DNA of 64,000 nucleotides from UBA7662 sp943369355. GTDB taxonomy: Bacteria; Bacteroidota; Bacteroidia; UBA7662. Positions 23,813 through 33,380 of the stretch are shown piece after piece. The notes beneath the pieces were generated by a model. That model was not told the DNA's origin. It worked only from the letters and a program-made list of their open reading frames with translations, and made no database searches. The stretch spans positions 124,001-188,000 of the forward strand of contig CALRMX020000002.1 in NCBI GenBank assembly GCA_943369355.1. The letters run 5' to 3'. Numbering within the stretch: position 1 is the stretch's first letter; every line of letters starts with the position of its first letter. The translations under genes and the position numbers were made by a program.

Positions 23813-25858
23813 ATGATGAAACGCCTCCTGATAATCGGTCTGCTGCTAATCACCACCGCGCAGGCACAAATACTCGATCCGGTGAAGTGGAGCTTCCGGG
23901 TCGAAAAAACTGGTCCCGACGAAGCGCTATTGCACGCCACAGCGCGTATCGACAAAAACTGGCACCTCTATTCGCAGTTTATCGAAGAGGGCGGACCTAT
24001 CCCCACCTCCTTTTCGTTCGAAAACCATCCTTCCTACCAAAAACTGGGTAAAGTCACCGAAAAAGGCAAGCTCAGCGATGTGTTCGACCCGGTATTTAGC
24101 ATGCAGCTGAAATACTTCAGCGAGCAGGTAACCTTTACGCAAAAGGTGAAGGTTTTGCAGCCTAAACTGCTAGCCAAGGGGTTCCTCGAGTTTATGGTTT
24201 GCGACGAAAAGCAATGTCTGCCACCCGAAGAGGTCCCTTTCAGCTTTGAAGAGGTAGGCTTTACCCCCGGTGGCGCCAAAACCGATGCTGCTGACACCTC
24301 CGCGGCGCTTCCTGTAGCTATGCCCGACAGTTTGGCCACTTCGTCTCCCGATACTCCTGCGGCACAAATCGACGCCTCCACCGTTGAAGAACCAGCCGCT
24401 GAGCCCGCCAGCTTTTGGGGCATCTTTATCGCAGGCTTTTTGGGTGGGCTGTTAGCCTTGCTTACGCCTTGCGTATTCCCGATGATCCCCATGACGGTGA
24501 GCTTTTTCACCAAACAAAGCGGCAATCGTGCGCAGGGCATCTTCAAGGCTGTTATTTATGGCATCAGCATCATCGTAATTTATGTGGGTTTGGGCATGTT
24601 GGTCACCCTTCTTTTTGGGGCCGATGCCCTCAATGCCCTCGCCTCCGATATTTGGTTTAACCTGGCCTTTTTTGTTCTTCTCGTGGTTTTTGGTGCAAGC
24701 TTCCTGGGGGCCTTCGAAATCACACTTCCGGCGAGCTGGGTGAACAAAGCCGACCAGCAGAGTGATCGCGGTGGACTTATTGGCATCTTTTTCATGGCGT
24801 TTACGCTATCGTTGGTATCGTTCAGCTGTACAGGACCCATCATCGGTACCTTGCTGGTAGAAGCAGCCGTAGGCTCGAGCTATCTTGGCCCAGCCATTGG
24901 CATGACCGGCTTTTCGTTGGCGCTCGCCTTACCCTTCACCCTATTTGCCATCTTCCCGGGCTGGCTCAAAAGCCTACCGAAATCGGGGGGTTGGCTCAAC
25001 AGCGTGAAAGTGGTGCTGGGTTTCCTTGAACTCGCCTTTGCCTTGAAATTTTTGAGCAATGTAGACTTGGCCTACCATTGGGGTGTGCTCGACCGGGAAG
25101 TATTCCTGGTATTGTGGATCTCCATCTTTTTATTGCTCAGCCTTTACCTCATCGGCACCATCCGCTTTTCGCACGACAGTCCGCTGCAATACCTCACCAT
25201 CCCGCGTTTGTTCTTCGCCATTGCAGCTTTCAGCTTCACCATCTACCTCATCCCGGGTTTATGGGGCGCACCCCTCAAAGCTGTGAATGCGTTTTTACCG
25301 CCAATGGCTACGCAAGATTTTGACCTCAGCAGCTACCAGGGCGGCGGAGGCGATGCCCATGAGCAAAGCAGCAGCAGCGGAGAAAAGAAAAAGTACGGCG
25401 AGCTGTTTCATTGTCCACACGGTATCGACTGTTTCTTCGATCTAGAGCAAGGTTTGGCGTACGCCAAAAAGGTGAACAAGCCGGTGATGATTGACTTTAC
25501 GGGACACAGCTGCGTAAACTGCCGCAAGATGGAAGCATCGGTATGGGTTGACCCAACGGTATTGCGTATGCTCAAAAACGACTACGTACTTATCTCGCTT
25601 TATGTGGATGATAAAACACCACTTCCGGCCGAGGAGCAGTATGTGTCGCGTTTTAGCGGTAAAAAGATTAAAAGTGTAGGCAACAAGTGGAGCGATTTGC
25701 AAGCCTCTACCTTCAACATCAACTCGCAGCCGTATTATGTGCTGATGGACCACAACCAAAAGCCGCTAGTACCACCTCAAGCCTTTAATCTCGACATTAG
25801 CAACTATCAGGAGTTCCTCAAAAGTGGACTCGAGGTTTTTCGCAAGCAACAACCATGA
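23813..25858 (+). CDS. dsbD: Thiol:disulfide interchange protein DsbD
   Basis: Membrane protein passing electrons from cytoplasmic thioredoxin to periplasmic thiol proteins. Signal peptide (KRLLIIGLLLITTAQAQ), N-terminal immunoglobulin-like domain with the CDEKQC pair, central eight-helix domain with the two membrane cysteines (LLTPCVFPMIP and SFSCTGPIIG), and a C-terminal thioredoxin domain with CVNC (C567, C570). All six conserved cysteines are present. Start may be the Met at 23813 or 23816. Overlaps gmhA by ATGA. Confidence 0.95.
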   Translation: MMKRLLIIGLLLITTAQAQILDPVKWSFRVEKTGPDEALLHATARIDKNWHLYSQFIEEGGPIPTSFSFENHPSYQKLGKVTEKGKLSDVFDPVFSMQLKYFSEQVTFTQKVKVLQPKLLAKGFLEFMVCDEKQCLPPEEVPFSFEEVGFTPGGAKTDAADTSAALPVAMPDSLATSSPDTPAAQIDASTVEEPAAEPASFWGIFIAGFLGGLLALLTPCVFPMIPMTVSFFTKQSGNRAQGIFKAVIYGISIIVIYVGLGMLVTLLFGADALNALASDIWFNLAFFVLLVVFGASFLGAFEITLPASWVNKADQQSDRGGLIGIFFMAFTLSLVSFSCTGPIIGTLLVEAAVGSSYLGPAIGMTGFSLALALPFTLFAIFPGWLKSLPKSGGWLNSVKVVLGFLELAFALKFLSNVDLAYHWGVLDREVFLVLWISIFLLLSLYLIGTIRFSHDSPLQYLTIPRLFFAIAAFSFTIYLIPGLWGAPLKAVNAFLPPMATQDFDLSSYQGGGGDAHEQSSSSGEKKKYGELFHCPHGIDCFFDLEQGLAYAKKVNKPVMIDFTGHSCVNCRKMEASVWVDPTVLRMLKNDYVLISLYVDDKTPLPAEEQYVSRFSGKKIKSVGNKWSDLQASTFNINSQPYYVLMDHNQKPLVPPQAFNLDISNYQEFLKSGLEVFRKQQP

Positions 25859-26436
25859 GCCGACACCAACATCTACGCGAAAGTTTAGCCGAAGCACGCG
25901 CCCTTTTGGACGTGCTCCTGGCCGACGACCAGTGGCTGGAGCAGCTAGCGTATGCCGGGGATGTATTGAGTCATGCCTTGAGACAGCAGCGACAAGTGAT
26001 AAGTTGTGGCAATGGTGGCTCGATGAGCGATGCCATGCATTTTGCCGAAGAACTGAGTGGCCGTTACCGCAACGACCGACCAGCATTACCCGCCATGGCC
26101 ATCAGCGACCCGGCCTACCTCAGTTGTACTGCCAACGATTATGGCTATGAGGCGGTATTTAGCAGATATGTAGAAGCATTTGGCCGAAAAGGCGACGTTT
26201 TATTGGCCATAAGCACCAGCGGGAACTCGACCAATGTACTCAAAGCGGCACAAGCAGCACGCGAGCGTGGCATGACCGTGATAGCACTTACCGGTAAAGA
26301 CGGCGGACAGCTTGCCAAGCTTTGCGATATTGAATTGCGTGTGCCCCATCAAGGCTATGCCGACCGTATTCAGGAGGTGCACATCAAAATCATTCACATC
26401 CTGATTGCCGAGATAGAACGACAGCTTTTCGGCTAA
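25855..26436 (+). CDS. gmhA: Phosphoheptose isomerase
   Basis: Converts sedoheptulose-7-phosphate to D-glycero-D-manno-heptose-7-phosphate, the first step of the heptose pathway for LPS core. SIS-domain protein with NGGSMSDAMHFAEELSGRY, AISTSGNSTNVL and the final HIKIIHIL helix. 193 residues, normal. Its ATG overlaps the dsbD stop; no other heptose genes are near. Confidence 0.95.
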   Translation: MSRHQHLRESLAEARALLDVLLADDQWLEQLAYAGDVLSHALRQQRQVISCGNGGSMSDAMHFAEELSGRYRNDRPALPAMAISDPAYLSCTANDYGYEAVFSRYVEAFGRKGDVLLAISTSGNSTNVLKAAQAARERGMTVIALTGKDGGQLAKLCDIELRVPHQGYADRIQEVHIKIIHILIAEIERQLFG

Positions 26437-26481
26437 AATCAAACTTTTTCGAAGCAGCCTTGGGAGTTGCATAATTATTCA

Positions 26482-26489
26482 TAGTTTTG
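26482..26489 (+). promoter_or_regulatory. -7 promoter box of hemN
   Basis: TAGTTTTG, a perfect TAnnTTTG match, 19 nt before the ATG at 26509; a GGAGG follows at 26489-26493. Confidence 0.5.
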
Positions 26490-26508
26490 GAGGTCTTTAT
26501 CCTTTTTT

Positions 26509-27897
26509 ATGGAAATAGCCGAACTCCTTCAACGCTACAACCTCCCCATACCGCGTTACACCAGCTATCCCACTGTACCACAGTGGAACGACTGGTCGAC
26601 CGAGCGTGAGGTAACCCCACAAGGAGGCGCCAGCGAGCTCCTTCGCTGGGAAGCTGCCGTACGTCAAACGTTCCGCATTCAGAACCGCCCGGAGGGTATA
26701 AGTGTGTACATTCACCTGCCCTATTGTGAGAGTTTGTGCACCTATTGCGGGTGTAATAAAAAAATCACCACCAATCACGAAGTCGAACAGCCGTATATCG
26801 ATGCTGTATTGCGCGAGTGGGCCATGTATGTCCAGCTCTTCCCCGAAGCGCCGCTCCTCCGCGAACTGCATTTGGGTGGAGGCACGCCAACCTTCTTTTC
26901 TTCCGCTAACTTGGCTTGCCTTATTGAAGGCATTTTAGCTCCCAGCGCACTCCATCCCGAATTTGAGTTTGGGTTTGAAGGTCACCCCAACAATACTACC
27001 TACGAGCAATTGCGCACCTTACACGAACATGGCTTCCGACGGGTGAGTTTTGGCGTGCAAGATCTCGATCCCGAAGTGCAGTTGATCATCAATCGTATTC
27101 AGCCCTTCGAAAATTTGAAACAAGTCACCGAGTGGTCGCGTGAACTAGGCTACAGCTCGGTGAACTTCGACCTCATTTATGGATTGCCACGGCAAAATGA
27201 AGCGCGGCTACAACGTACCATTCAACAAGCGCTTAGTTTAAAGCCCGACCGTATTGCCTTTTACAGTTATGCGCATATCCCCTGGAAATCGAAAGCGCAG
27301 CGATTATACAGCGAGCTCGACCTGCCCGATACCGCTACCAAAATGCAACTGTACCTGAACGGCAGGCAGCAATTTCTCACAGCCGGATATACCGACATCG
27401 GGATGGACCATTTTGCCCTGCAGAACGATGCCTTGGCTTTGGCCGCGGCTCAAAACCGACTGCACCGCAATTTCATGGGGTATACCACCACCCAGAGTAG
27501 ATTGCTCATCGGCTTAGGGGTTTCGAGCATCAGCGACGCGGCCATTGCCTACGCCCAAAACACCCGCGAGCTGAGCACTTATCTCCGCAAAACCGAAGCA
27601 AACGAATGGCCACTCGATAAAGGGTGTTTCTTGCAACGCGACGATCAGATTAATCGCCGACATATACTCGACCTTTCCTGTCAAGGGCGAACCGTGCTCG
27701 AAAACGACTACGAATTTGGGCCACAAGCCACGCACTTATTGAAGCAAATGCAAAACGACGGCCTGGTCACTTTCGACGGACAACAACTCGCGGCTACCGC
27801 CAAAGGCCGATTATTTACGCGAAATATTTGCAGCTTGTTTGATCAGCACTTGTTGCGCACGGGAAATCGAGAAAACCAATATTCGAAATCCATATAG
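26509..27897 (+). CDS. hemN: Oxygen-independent coproporphyrinogen III oxidase
   Basis: Radical SAM enzyme converting coproporphyrinogen III to protoporphyrinogen IX without O2. Cluster motif C73-xxx-C77-xx-C80-x-C82 (HLPYCESLCTYCGC) with the preceding YIHLP, then HLGGGTPTF, and GVQDLDPEVQ. The N-terminal LLQRYNLPIPRYTSYPT is specific to true HemN rather than HemW. 462 residues. Followed by oxyR (57 bp) and convergent hemJ. Confidence 0.95.
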   Translation: MEIAELLQRYNLPIPRYTSYPTVPQWNDWSTEREVTPQGGASELLRWEAAVRQTFRIQNRPEGISVYIHLPYCESLCTYCGCNKKITTNHEVEQPYIDAVLREWAMYVQLFPEAPLLRELHLGGGTPTFFSSANLACLIEGILAPSALHPEFEFGFEGHPNNTTYEQLRTLHEHGFRRVSFGVQDLDPEVQLIINRIQPFENLKQVTEWSRELGYSSVNFDLIYGLPRQNEARLQRTIQQALSLKPDRIAFYSYAHIPWKSKAQRLYSELDLPDTATKMQLYLNGRQQFLTAGYTDIGMDHFALQNDALALAAAQNRLHRNFMGYTTTQSRLLIGLGVSSISDAAIAYAQNTRELSTYLRKTEANEWPLDKGCFLQRDDQINRRHILDLSCQGRTVLENDYEFGPQATHLLKQMQNDGLVTFDGQQLAATAKGRLFTRNICSLFDQHLLRTGNRENQYSKSI

Positions 27898-27927
27898 CGC
27901 TCGATGCGTAGCTATGGCTATCAACGA

Positions 27928-27935
27928 TATCTTTG
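27928..27935 (+). promoter_or_regulatory. -7 promoter box of oxyR
   Basis: TATCTTTG, a perfect match, 18 nt before the ATG at 27954. Confidence 0.5.
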
Positions 27936-27953
27936 TCATCGCTATCATCTATC

Positions 27954-28892
27954 ATGAATTTACAGCAACTCGAGTACATCTTGGCCATCGATCGTTATCG
28001 GAACTTTACTCGTGCAGCAGAGGCTTGTTTTGTTACGCAAGCGACTTTAAGCGCCATGGTCAAAAAGCTGGAAGAAGAACTGGGAGTCGTAATTTTCGAT
28101 AGGCGCAGCAGTCCGATCATGCCGACTGAAATTGGCAAAGAGCTGCTCATAGAAGCCAGGGAAGTGCTGGCGCACACCACCTTGCTCACCGAAAAAGCAA
28201 AAAGCAGCAGTGGCAAGGTAGAAGGTCATTTGCGATTGGCGGTTATACCTACCATTGCCAATTCCTTTCTACCACGCATTCTTCAACCCCTTTTGGCAAC
28301 TTATCCGGGTTTGTCGCTCGAAATCACCGAATACACTACCTCCAACATCATCCGGCAATTGCGCGAAGGAACCATCGACCTCGGTCTACTTTCTACCCCG
28401 GTAGAAGCACCCGACATGGAACACCGCCTGTTGTATTACGAAAGTTTGATGGTTTACGGCGATATCGACAAACTGAAACGCTACGTTTTGCCCGAAGAAA
28501 TACGTAATCATAAGGTTTGGTTGCTGGAAGAAGGCCATTGTTTGCGCACTCAGTTTATGAACCTCTGCTCGTTAAGAGAAGGCGACAGTCGTTTTCAGAA
28601 CCTGAAGTTTGAAGCTTCCTCCTTCGAAACTCTCCTCAATATGGTGGATCAGTTTGGCGGACTTACCCTCATTCCGGAGCTGCTGTATCTTGACCTACCT
28701 GCCGAACGTAAAAGCAGAGTGAGTTTTTTCGAAGCGCCCTTACCTGTGAGAGAAGTAAGTTTGATGTATTATCGTCCTTACGCCAAACGTAGCTTGATTG
28801 ATGCAGTTGAAAAATTCATCATCGCTACCATGAACCCAATATTGATCTCGCGCGATATCGACAAAGAAGAGCTGAGCATTACAGCCATATAA
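27954..28892 (+). CDS. oxyR: Hydrogen-peroxide-sensing LysR regulator OxyR
   Basis: LysR-family activator of peroxide defence. N-terminal HTH (MNLQQLEYILAIDRYRNFTRAAEA), C-terminal periplasmic-binding-like domain. The redox cysteines are conserved: C196 in EEGHCLRTQ and C205 in MNLC, nine residues apart as in known OxyR proteins. 312 residues. The start at 27954 is the first Met. Its stop codon abuts the hemJ stop of the opposite strand with no spacing. Confidence 0.95.
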   Translation: MNLQQLEYILAIDRYRNFTRAAEACFVTQATLSAMVKKLEEELGVVIFDRRSSPIMPTEIGKELLIEAREVLAHTTLLTEKAKSSSGKVEGHLRLAVIPTIANSFLPRILQPLLATYPGLSLEITEYTTSNIIRQLREGTIDLGLLSTPVEAPDMEHRLLYYESLMVYGDIDKLKRYVLPEEIRNHKVWLLEEGHCLRTQFMNLCSLREGDSRFQNLKFEASSFETLLNMVDQFGGLTLIPELLYLDLPAERKSRVSFFEAPLPVREVSLMYYRPYAKRSLIDAVEKFIIATMNPILISRDIDKEELSITAI

Positions 28893-29417
28893 TTAACGCT
28901 GGCGTAGCCGCTTGTATACCGCAATTGCCGCCATCAGTACAGCAATAAAAACGACCAGCCCAAGTAATCCCCATGCCATCGACAAGGTGTTTTTTAATAC
29001 CACTAAAAAAACGATGGCTACGAGGAAAATGGTCGCTACTTCGTTCCAGATACGTAATCGGGTGCTGCTCCAAACAAAATTAGCCTTAGCCTGCCTGCGA
29101 TAAAGCATCCAACAACTGTGGTGGTAGGCATATAAACCCGCTACAAAGCTCACCTTGGTGAGTAGCCAAGGCGGAGTACTACCGTACAAATGCCACATCC
29201 ATAAACCAAAAAACAAGGTAAGTACGGCCGAAGGAACGGTTATACCGCGCCACAGTCGACGCAACTGCCCGGCATATTGCTCCAATAAGATTGACTTTGC
29301 CGGCTCATCCCTCTCGGAAGCTTCTACCTGATAAATCAAAAGTCTGACGAAATAAAATAGGCCAGCAAACCAGGTAACCACAAAAAGTATGTGCAGCGCT
29401 TTAACGTAGAGGTACAT
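28893..29417 (-). CDS. hemJ: Protoporphyrinogen IX oxidase HemJ
   Basis: Membrane enzyme of the HemJ family that oxidises protoporphyrinogen IX in bacteria without HemG or HemY. 174 residues with four helices. The conserved His sits in VKALHILFVVTWFAGLFY and the conserved Lys in LLTKVSFVAGLYAYH. I use the start at 29417, which has a perfect -7 box 4 nt upstream; the open frame up to 29582 lacks membrane character. Together with hemN it gives two late haem-synthesis steps within 3 kb. Confidence 0.93.
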   Translation of the reverse strand: MYLYVKALHILFVVTWFAGLFYFVRLLIYQVEASERDEPAKSILLEQYAGQLRRLWRGITVPSAVLTLFFGLWMWHLYGSTPPWLLTKVSFVAGLYAYHHSCWMLYRRQAKANFVWSSTRLRIWNEVATIFLVAIVFLVVLKNTLSMAWGLLGLVVFIAVLMAAIAVYKRLRQR

Positions 29418-29421
29418 ATTG

Positions 29422-29429
29422 CAAAAATA
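29422..29429 (-). promoter_or_regulatory. -7 promoter box of hemJ
   Basis: TATTTTTG on the minus strand, a perfect match, 4 nt (CAAT) before the ATG. Confidence 0.6.
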
Positions 29430-29483
29430 GCGCGCGATTTGTCGCGTTTCACGCACTTTTTTGGAAACACCATTTCCGCCACT

Positions 29484-29491
29484 TATGCTTG
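29484..29491 (+). promoter_or_regulatory. -7 promoter box of yifB
   Basis: TATGCTTG (one mismatch to TAnnTTTG), 4 nt before the ATG at 29496; TTTG at 29460-29463, 20 nt upstream, fits a -33 element. Confidence 0.55.
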
Positions 29492-29495
29492 TAGT

Positions 29496-31037
29496 ATGGC
29501 CTTGATAAAAACCTTTGGAAGCGCAGTGATGGGCGTGAGTGCCTACACCATCACCGTGGAGGTAGATGTAACTCCTGGACAAACCGGCTACTACCTGGTA
29601 GGTTTGCCCGATTCTGCGGTAAAAGAAGGTCAGCAGCGAATTGAATCGGCCATCTTAAACAGTGGCTACAAATATCCGCGCTACAAATGTGTGATCAATA
29701 TGGCTCCTGCCGACATACGAAAAGAGGGTTCGGCTTACGACCTAACCATCGCAGCGGGTTTTTTATCGGCCACCGGTCAGCTGCATCACGAGCTTCTCGA
29801 AAAATACATCCTCATGGGTGAGTTATCGCTCGATGGCACACTCAAACCCATCAAAGGCGCACTGCCCATGGCCATTCAAGCAAAAAAGGAAGGCTTTATG
29901 GGCATGCTTCTTCCCGCCACCAATGCCCGCGAAGCTGCCATGGTGAGCGGGCTGCAGGTGTACGGCTTGAATGAACTTCGCGAGCTGGTAACCTTCTTCG
30001 AGTCGCCCGAACGTTTCACGCCCGAACAAGTGAACACCCGTGAGGAGTTTTACAACCAGCAGTCGCAGTTCGACTTCGACTTTAGCGATGTAAAGGGCCA
30101 AGAACAAATTAAACGCGCACTAGAAATAGCGGCAGCAGGCGGCCACAACGTCCTACTCATTGGGCCGCCTGGCTCAGGTAAAACCATGCTCAGCAAACGG
30201 TTGCCCACCATTTTACCACCACTTACCCTGCATGAGGCACTAGAAACCACCAAAATACACTCAGTTGCAGGCAAATTGCCCACCCAAGCTTCGTTGATCG
30301 CAGTTCGGCCATTTCGCTCCCCGCACCACACCATATCCGATGTGGCGTTGGTAGGTGGTGGAGGTCACCCACAGCCCGGTGAAATAAGTCTCGCGCACAA
30401 CGGCGTTCTTTTTCTCGACGAACTTCCCGAATTCAAACGTACTGTGCTCGAGGTCATGCGACAACCCCTCGAGGAAAGGCGTGTGACCATCTCACGGGCA
30501 CGCTTTACGGTCGATTATCCTGCTAGCTTTATGTTGGTGGCTGCGATGAACCCCTGCCCCTGCGGTTATTACAACCACCCAGAAAAAGAATGCGTTTGCG
30601 GTCAGCACAATGTACAACGCTACCTCAGCAAGGTGAGCGGCCCTTTGCTCGACCGCATTGATTTGCACGTAGAGGTTACACCTGTACCTTTTAGCGAACT
30701 TACTCAAAATCGGCCCACGGAGGGCAGCGAACGAATACGCGAACGTGTTTTACGCGCGCGAGAAATTCAACAACAACGATTGGCCGAAAGTGGTATCGGC
30801 TGCAATGCACAAATGAGTGGCAATCAAGTACGGCTGTATTGCGAAATAAGTCAGGCAGGCATGTTGTTGCTCAAAACAGCCATGGAAAAACTAGGGCTGA
30901 GTGCTCGTGCCTACGATAGAATTCTGAAAGTAGCCCGTACCATAGCCGACCTCGACAACAGCCCTTCAATTCAAGTAGAACAGCTAGCCGAAGCCATTCA
31001 ATACCGTAGCCTCGACCGTGATAGCTGGGGAGCATGA
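29496..31037 (+). CDS. yifB: YifB/ComM-family Mg-chelatase-like AAA+ ATPase
   Basis: Hexameric helicase of the ComM/YifB family, linked in other bacteria to integration of incoming DNA. N-terminal Lon-like domain (VEVDVTPGQTGYYLVGLPDSAVKE), AAA+ core with Walker A GPPGSGKT (223-230), Walker B LFLDELPEF, Cys-rich insert CPCGYYNHPEKECVC, and the C-terminal Mg-chelatase-like part (RAYDRILKVARTIADL). 513 residues. Start at 29496 supported by a promoter box. Confidence 0.95.
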   Translation: MALIKTFGSAVMGVSAYTITVEVDVTPGQTGYYLVGLPDSAVKEGQQRIESAILNSGYKYPRYKCVINMAPADIRKEGSAYDLTIAAGFLSATGQLHHELLEKYILMGELSLDGTLKPIKGALPMAIQAKKEGFMGMLLPATNAREAAMVSGLQVYGLNELRELVTFFESPERFTPEQVNTREEFYNQQSQFDFDFSDVKGQEQIKRALEIAAAGGHNVLLIGPPGSGKTMLSKRLPTILPPLTLHEALETTKIHSVAGKLPTQASLIAVRPFRSPHHTISDVALVGGGGHPQPGEISLAHNGVLFLDELPEFKRTVLEVMRQPLEERRVTISRARFTVDYPASFMLVAAMNPCPCGYYNHPEKECVCGQHNVQRYLSKVSGPLLDRIDLHVEVTPVPFSELTQNRPTEGSERIRERVLRAREIQQQRLAESGIGCNAQMSGNQVRLYCEISQAGMLLLKTAMEKLGLSARAYDRILKVARTIADLDNSPSIQVEQLAEAIQYRSLDRDSWGA

Positions 31038-31068
31038 CGCGAATGATTGAAAATATCCTCGGTGTGAG

Positions 31069-31076
31069 TATACTTG
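31069..31076 (+). promoter_or_regulatory. Putative -7 box of the DUF3667 gene
   Basis: TATACTTG, one mismatch to TAnnTTTG, 3 nt before the ATG at 31080. Confidence 0.5.
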
Positions 31077-31079
31077 TAA

Positions 31080-31799
31080 ATGCAACAACCCTCTTTAGAT
31101 GCCTGTACCCAATGCGGAACTGTTCGAGTTGGTCCTTATTGCCATCAATGTGGTCAGCTGCACAGTGGGAAAAAAGCTGGCCTAATCTTGTTGATACGTG
31201 AAAGCCTGGGCACTTTTTTTTCGTTGGAGCGCTCGGGTTTGGCTACACTATGGCAGCTCTTAAAAAATCCTCGTTTCGTTATTTCCAACTATCTCAATGG
31301 CAACCGTGGCTATCACCAACCACCCAATAAGCTCCTCTTTTATGCCTTGGTTGTGTATGGCTTACACGTAACGCTTGTCGATTCCAATGTTCTCAACTTA
31401 ACCTTGGATATTGAGGGGACAACTCCGTCCTTATTTTTTATGCTCCTCGTTATTCCATTTCTTAGCCTTGGAGGATGGCTTTTATACAACCCAAGAAAGT
31501 ATGGTTTTGCCGACCACCTGGTAGCGAATAGCTATTTCGTTTCGGTTTGGTTCATCTTGCTTACCGTAATTGGCGATACTATCGATTACATTCACCCGCG
31601 CGATTGGGATTATGTCGACTTCTTCGTATTCATGGCGGCAACGACCCTACACAATACACTCTATTTTATCCCACAGAAGCCACTATATCAAAAAATCGTC
31701 TTTCCACTCGTACATATCCTACTCTACTTCCTTATTCTGGCTTCCCTCGCAGGACTCATCTACCTTTTAGGAGGTAGGGTTTCAGAAACAACCCTCTAA
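31080..31799 (+). CDS. DUF3667 membrane protein with zinc ribbon
   Basis: Bacteroidota-typical family. The N terminus has a two-CxxC zinc ribbon (CTQCGTV and YCHQCGQ), followed by a soluble segment with the PNKLLFY motif and several membrane helices (about residues 85-235). 239 residues. Function unknown. Followed 14 bp later by a T9SS cargo gene, so they may be co-transcribed. Confidence 0.85.
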   Translation: MQQPSLDACTQCGTVRVGPYCHQCGQLHSGKKAGLILLIRESLGTFFSLERSGLATLWQLLKNPRFVISNYLNGNRGYHQPPNKLLFYALVVYGLHVTLVDSNVLNLTLDIEGTTPSLFFMLLVIPFLSLGGWLLYNPRKYGFADHLVANSYFVSVWFILLTVIGDTIDYIHPRDWDYVDFFVFMAATTLHNTLYFIPQKPLYQKIVFPLVHILLYFLILASLAGLIYLLGGRVSETTL

Positions 31800-31813
31800 T
31801 CCAAACCAAACTT

Positions 31814-33319
31814 ATGCGCTTTTATCTTTTAGCATGTGCTCTCCTTGTTCCGTTTATAGGTTCAGCACAGGTGCCTTCTTTTGTTCCCACCAATGGCCTA
31901 GTGGCTTGGTATGGCATGAACAATAGCCCCAACGACTTATCGGGCAACGGAAACAATGCCACCCTCAATGGCGGAGTAACCGCCATTGCTGACAGAAACG
32001 GCAACCCCAATTCGGCCTATTCATTCAACGGTACCAATGGCAATCTGGTGGTACAGACTCCGAGCTTTCAATTTTCGCCAACTGGTCAGTTCACCTATGC
32101 CATCTGGATACGCCGCACCTCAACGGCTGGTGTCCCGGTGATTATGGCTACTACCGCTGCCAACAATTTTATTTCGATGATTGGCGGCACCGGCGATATG
32201 CGGTTTGGTACCAACAAACAACAATCGGCTTGGATATGGGCAACCACCACCTACACCTTGAATCAGTGGGAACATTTTGTGGCCGTGTACAACAACAGCA
32301 GCATGACCTTCTACAAAAATGGTCAAGTAGCCGCTACTGCTACGTACAACCACACTGGTGCAAACACAGCTACCTTGCCTTTGTACATTGGTTCGGGTAT
32401 CAATACCCAGTTTTTTGGTGGTAGTCTCGACGATTTCGGCGTTTGGACCCGTGCACTTTCGGCCAACGAAGTTGAGCAGCTCTTCCAAGGGTGTGCGGCA
32501 GGCATAAGCACCCAACCGCGCGACACCTCCGTGGTGCGTGGCTCCAACATTCGACTAGTTTCGTCCTCGGTTGGTTCGGGTGTAAGCTATCAATGGCAAC
32601 GCAATGGCGCTGTAGGTTGGGTAAACTTAAGCAATGGCGGGCTATTCAACGGCGTTACTACCGATACCTTAACCATTTCAGCTGCCGATTTTACGATCAA
32701 CAACAATCAATTCCGCTGCTTAGTAAGCGCAGCCTCTTGCAGCGATACCTCCGATGTGGCCACCATAACTGTACGTTGTAACCAGCAACTGAGCAACCAG
32801 CCACTCAATACTACCCGCGACATGAATAGCACGGCACTTTTTACCACAAGTTCATTCGATCCTGCATCGGCCTATCAATGGCAGGTAGATAGCAGCGGTT
32901 CGTTCGTGAATCTGGTCAATGGCGGCCAGTATTCAGGGGTAAACGACGACAGCTTACGCATCAATAACTTGCGTACCGCCCAAACCGGACATCGCTTTCG
33001 CTGTATTTTGAGCAATAACCCTTGCAGCGATACCACCGCTGCTGCCACTTTAACGGTGGTGAATACTACTTCTGTGGAAGAAAATGCCCTACTAAAACTT
33101 CAGGCCTACCCCAATCCTGCGAACGAGTATTGGAACATTACTACCGAGTCCAAAGCCATTGGAAGCACCTATTATGTGGTAGATGGGCTAGGCAGAAAAA
33201 TAACGGAAGGTCAAATCACTGCTGAACGCTTCGAGCTTAGTGCGGCAGCGCTGAACAAAGGCATTTATTTCTTGCGAATAGCAGGGTATAAAACGGCCGT
33301 AAAACTAATTCGAAAGTAA
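31814..33319 (+). CDS. Secreted LamG/Ig-like protein with T9SS sorting domain
   Basis: A 501-residue surface or secreted protein. Signal peptide (RFYLLACALLVPFIGSAQ), LamG/concanavalin-like domain at about 20-220 (GLVAWYGMNNSPNDLSGNGN and DDFGVWTRALSANEVEQLF), then two Ig-like modules of about 95 residues (each with xYQWQ and FRC near the end). The C-terminal about 75 residues form a type A T9SS sorting domain (YPNPANEYW... GIYFLRIAG). Likely adhesive or carbohydrate-binding; no enzyme motif seen. Confidence 0.88.
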   Translation: MRFYLLACALLVPFIGSAQVPSFVPTNGLVAWYGMNNSPNDLSGNGNNATLNGGVTAIADRNGNPNSAYSFNGTNGNLVVQTPSFQFSPTGQFTYAIWIRRTSTAGVPVIMATTAANNFISMIGGTGDMRFGTNKQQSAWIWATTTYTLNQWEHFVAVYNNSSMTFYKNGQVAATATYNHTGANTATLPLYIGSGINTQFFGGSLDDFGVWTRALSANEVEQLFQGCAAGISTQPRDTSVVRGSNIRLVSSSVGSGVSYQWQRNGAVGWVNLSNGGLFNGVTTDTLTISAADFTINNNQFRCLVSAASCSDTSDVATITVRCNQQLSNQPLNTTRDMNSTALFTTSSFDPASAYQWQVDSSGSFVNLVNGGQYSGVNDDSLRINNLRTAQTGHRFRCILSNNPCSDTTAAATLTVVNTTSVEENALLKLQAYPNPANEYWNITTESKAIGSTYYVVDGLGRKITEGQITAERFELSAAALNKGIYFLRIAGYKTAVKLIRK

Positions 33320-33338
33320 ATGGGTCAGTAAGCATACC

Positions 33339-33378
33339 AACAAACCCCCGCTGAATACAGTCGGGGGTTTGTTGTTTT
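33339..33378. terminator. Bidirectional terminator with perfect 12-bp stem
   Basis: AACAAACCCCCG (33339-33350) is exactly complementary to CGGGGGTTTGTT (33362-33373). It sits between two convergent T9SS cargo genes. Confidence 0.85.
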
Positions 33379-33380
33379 CG

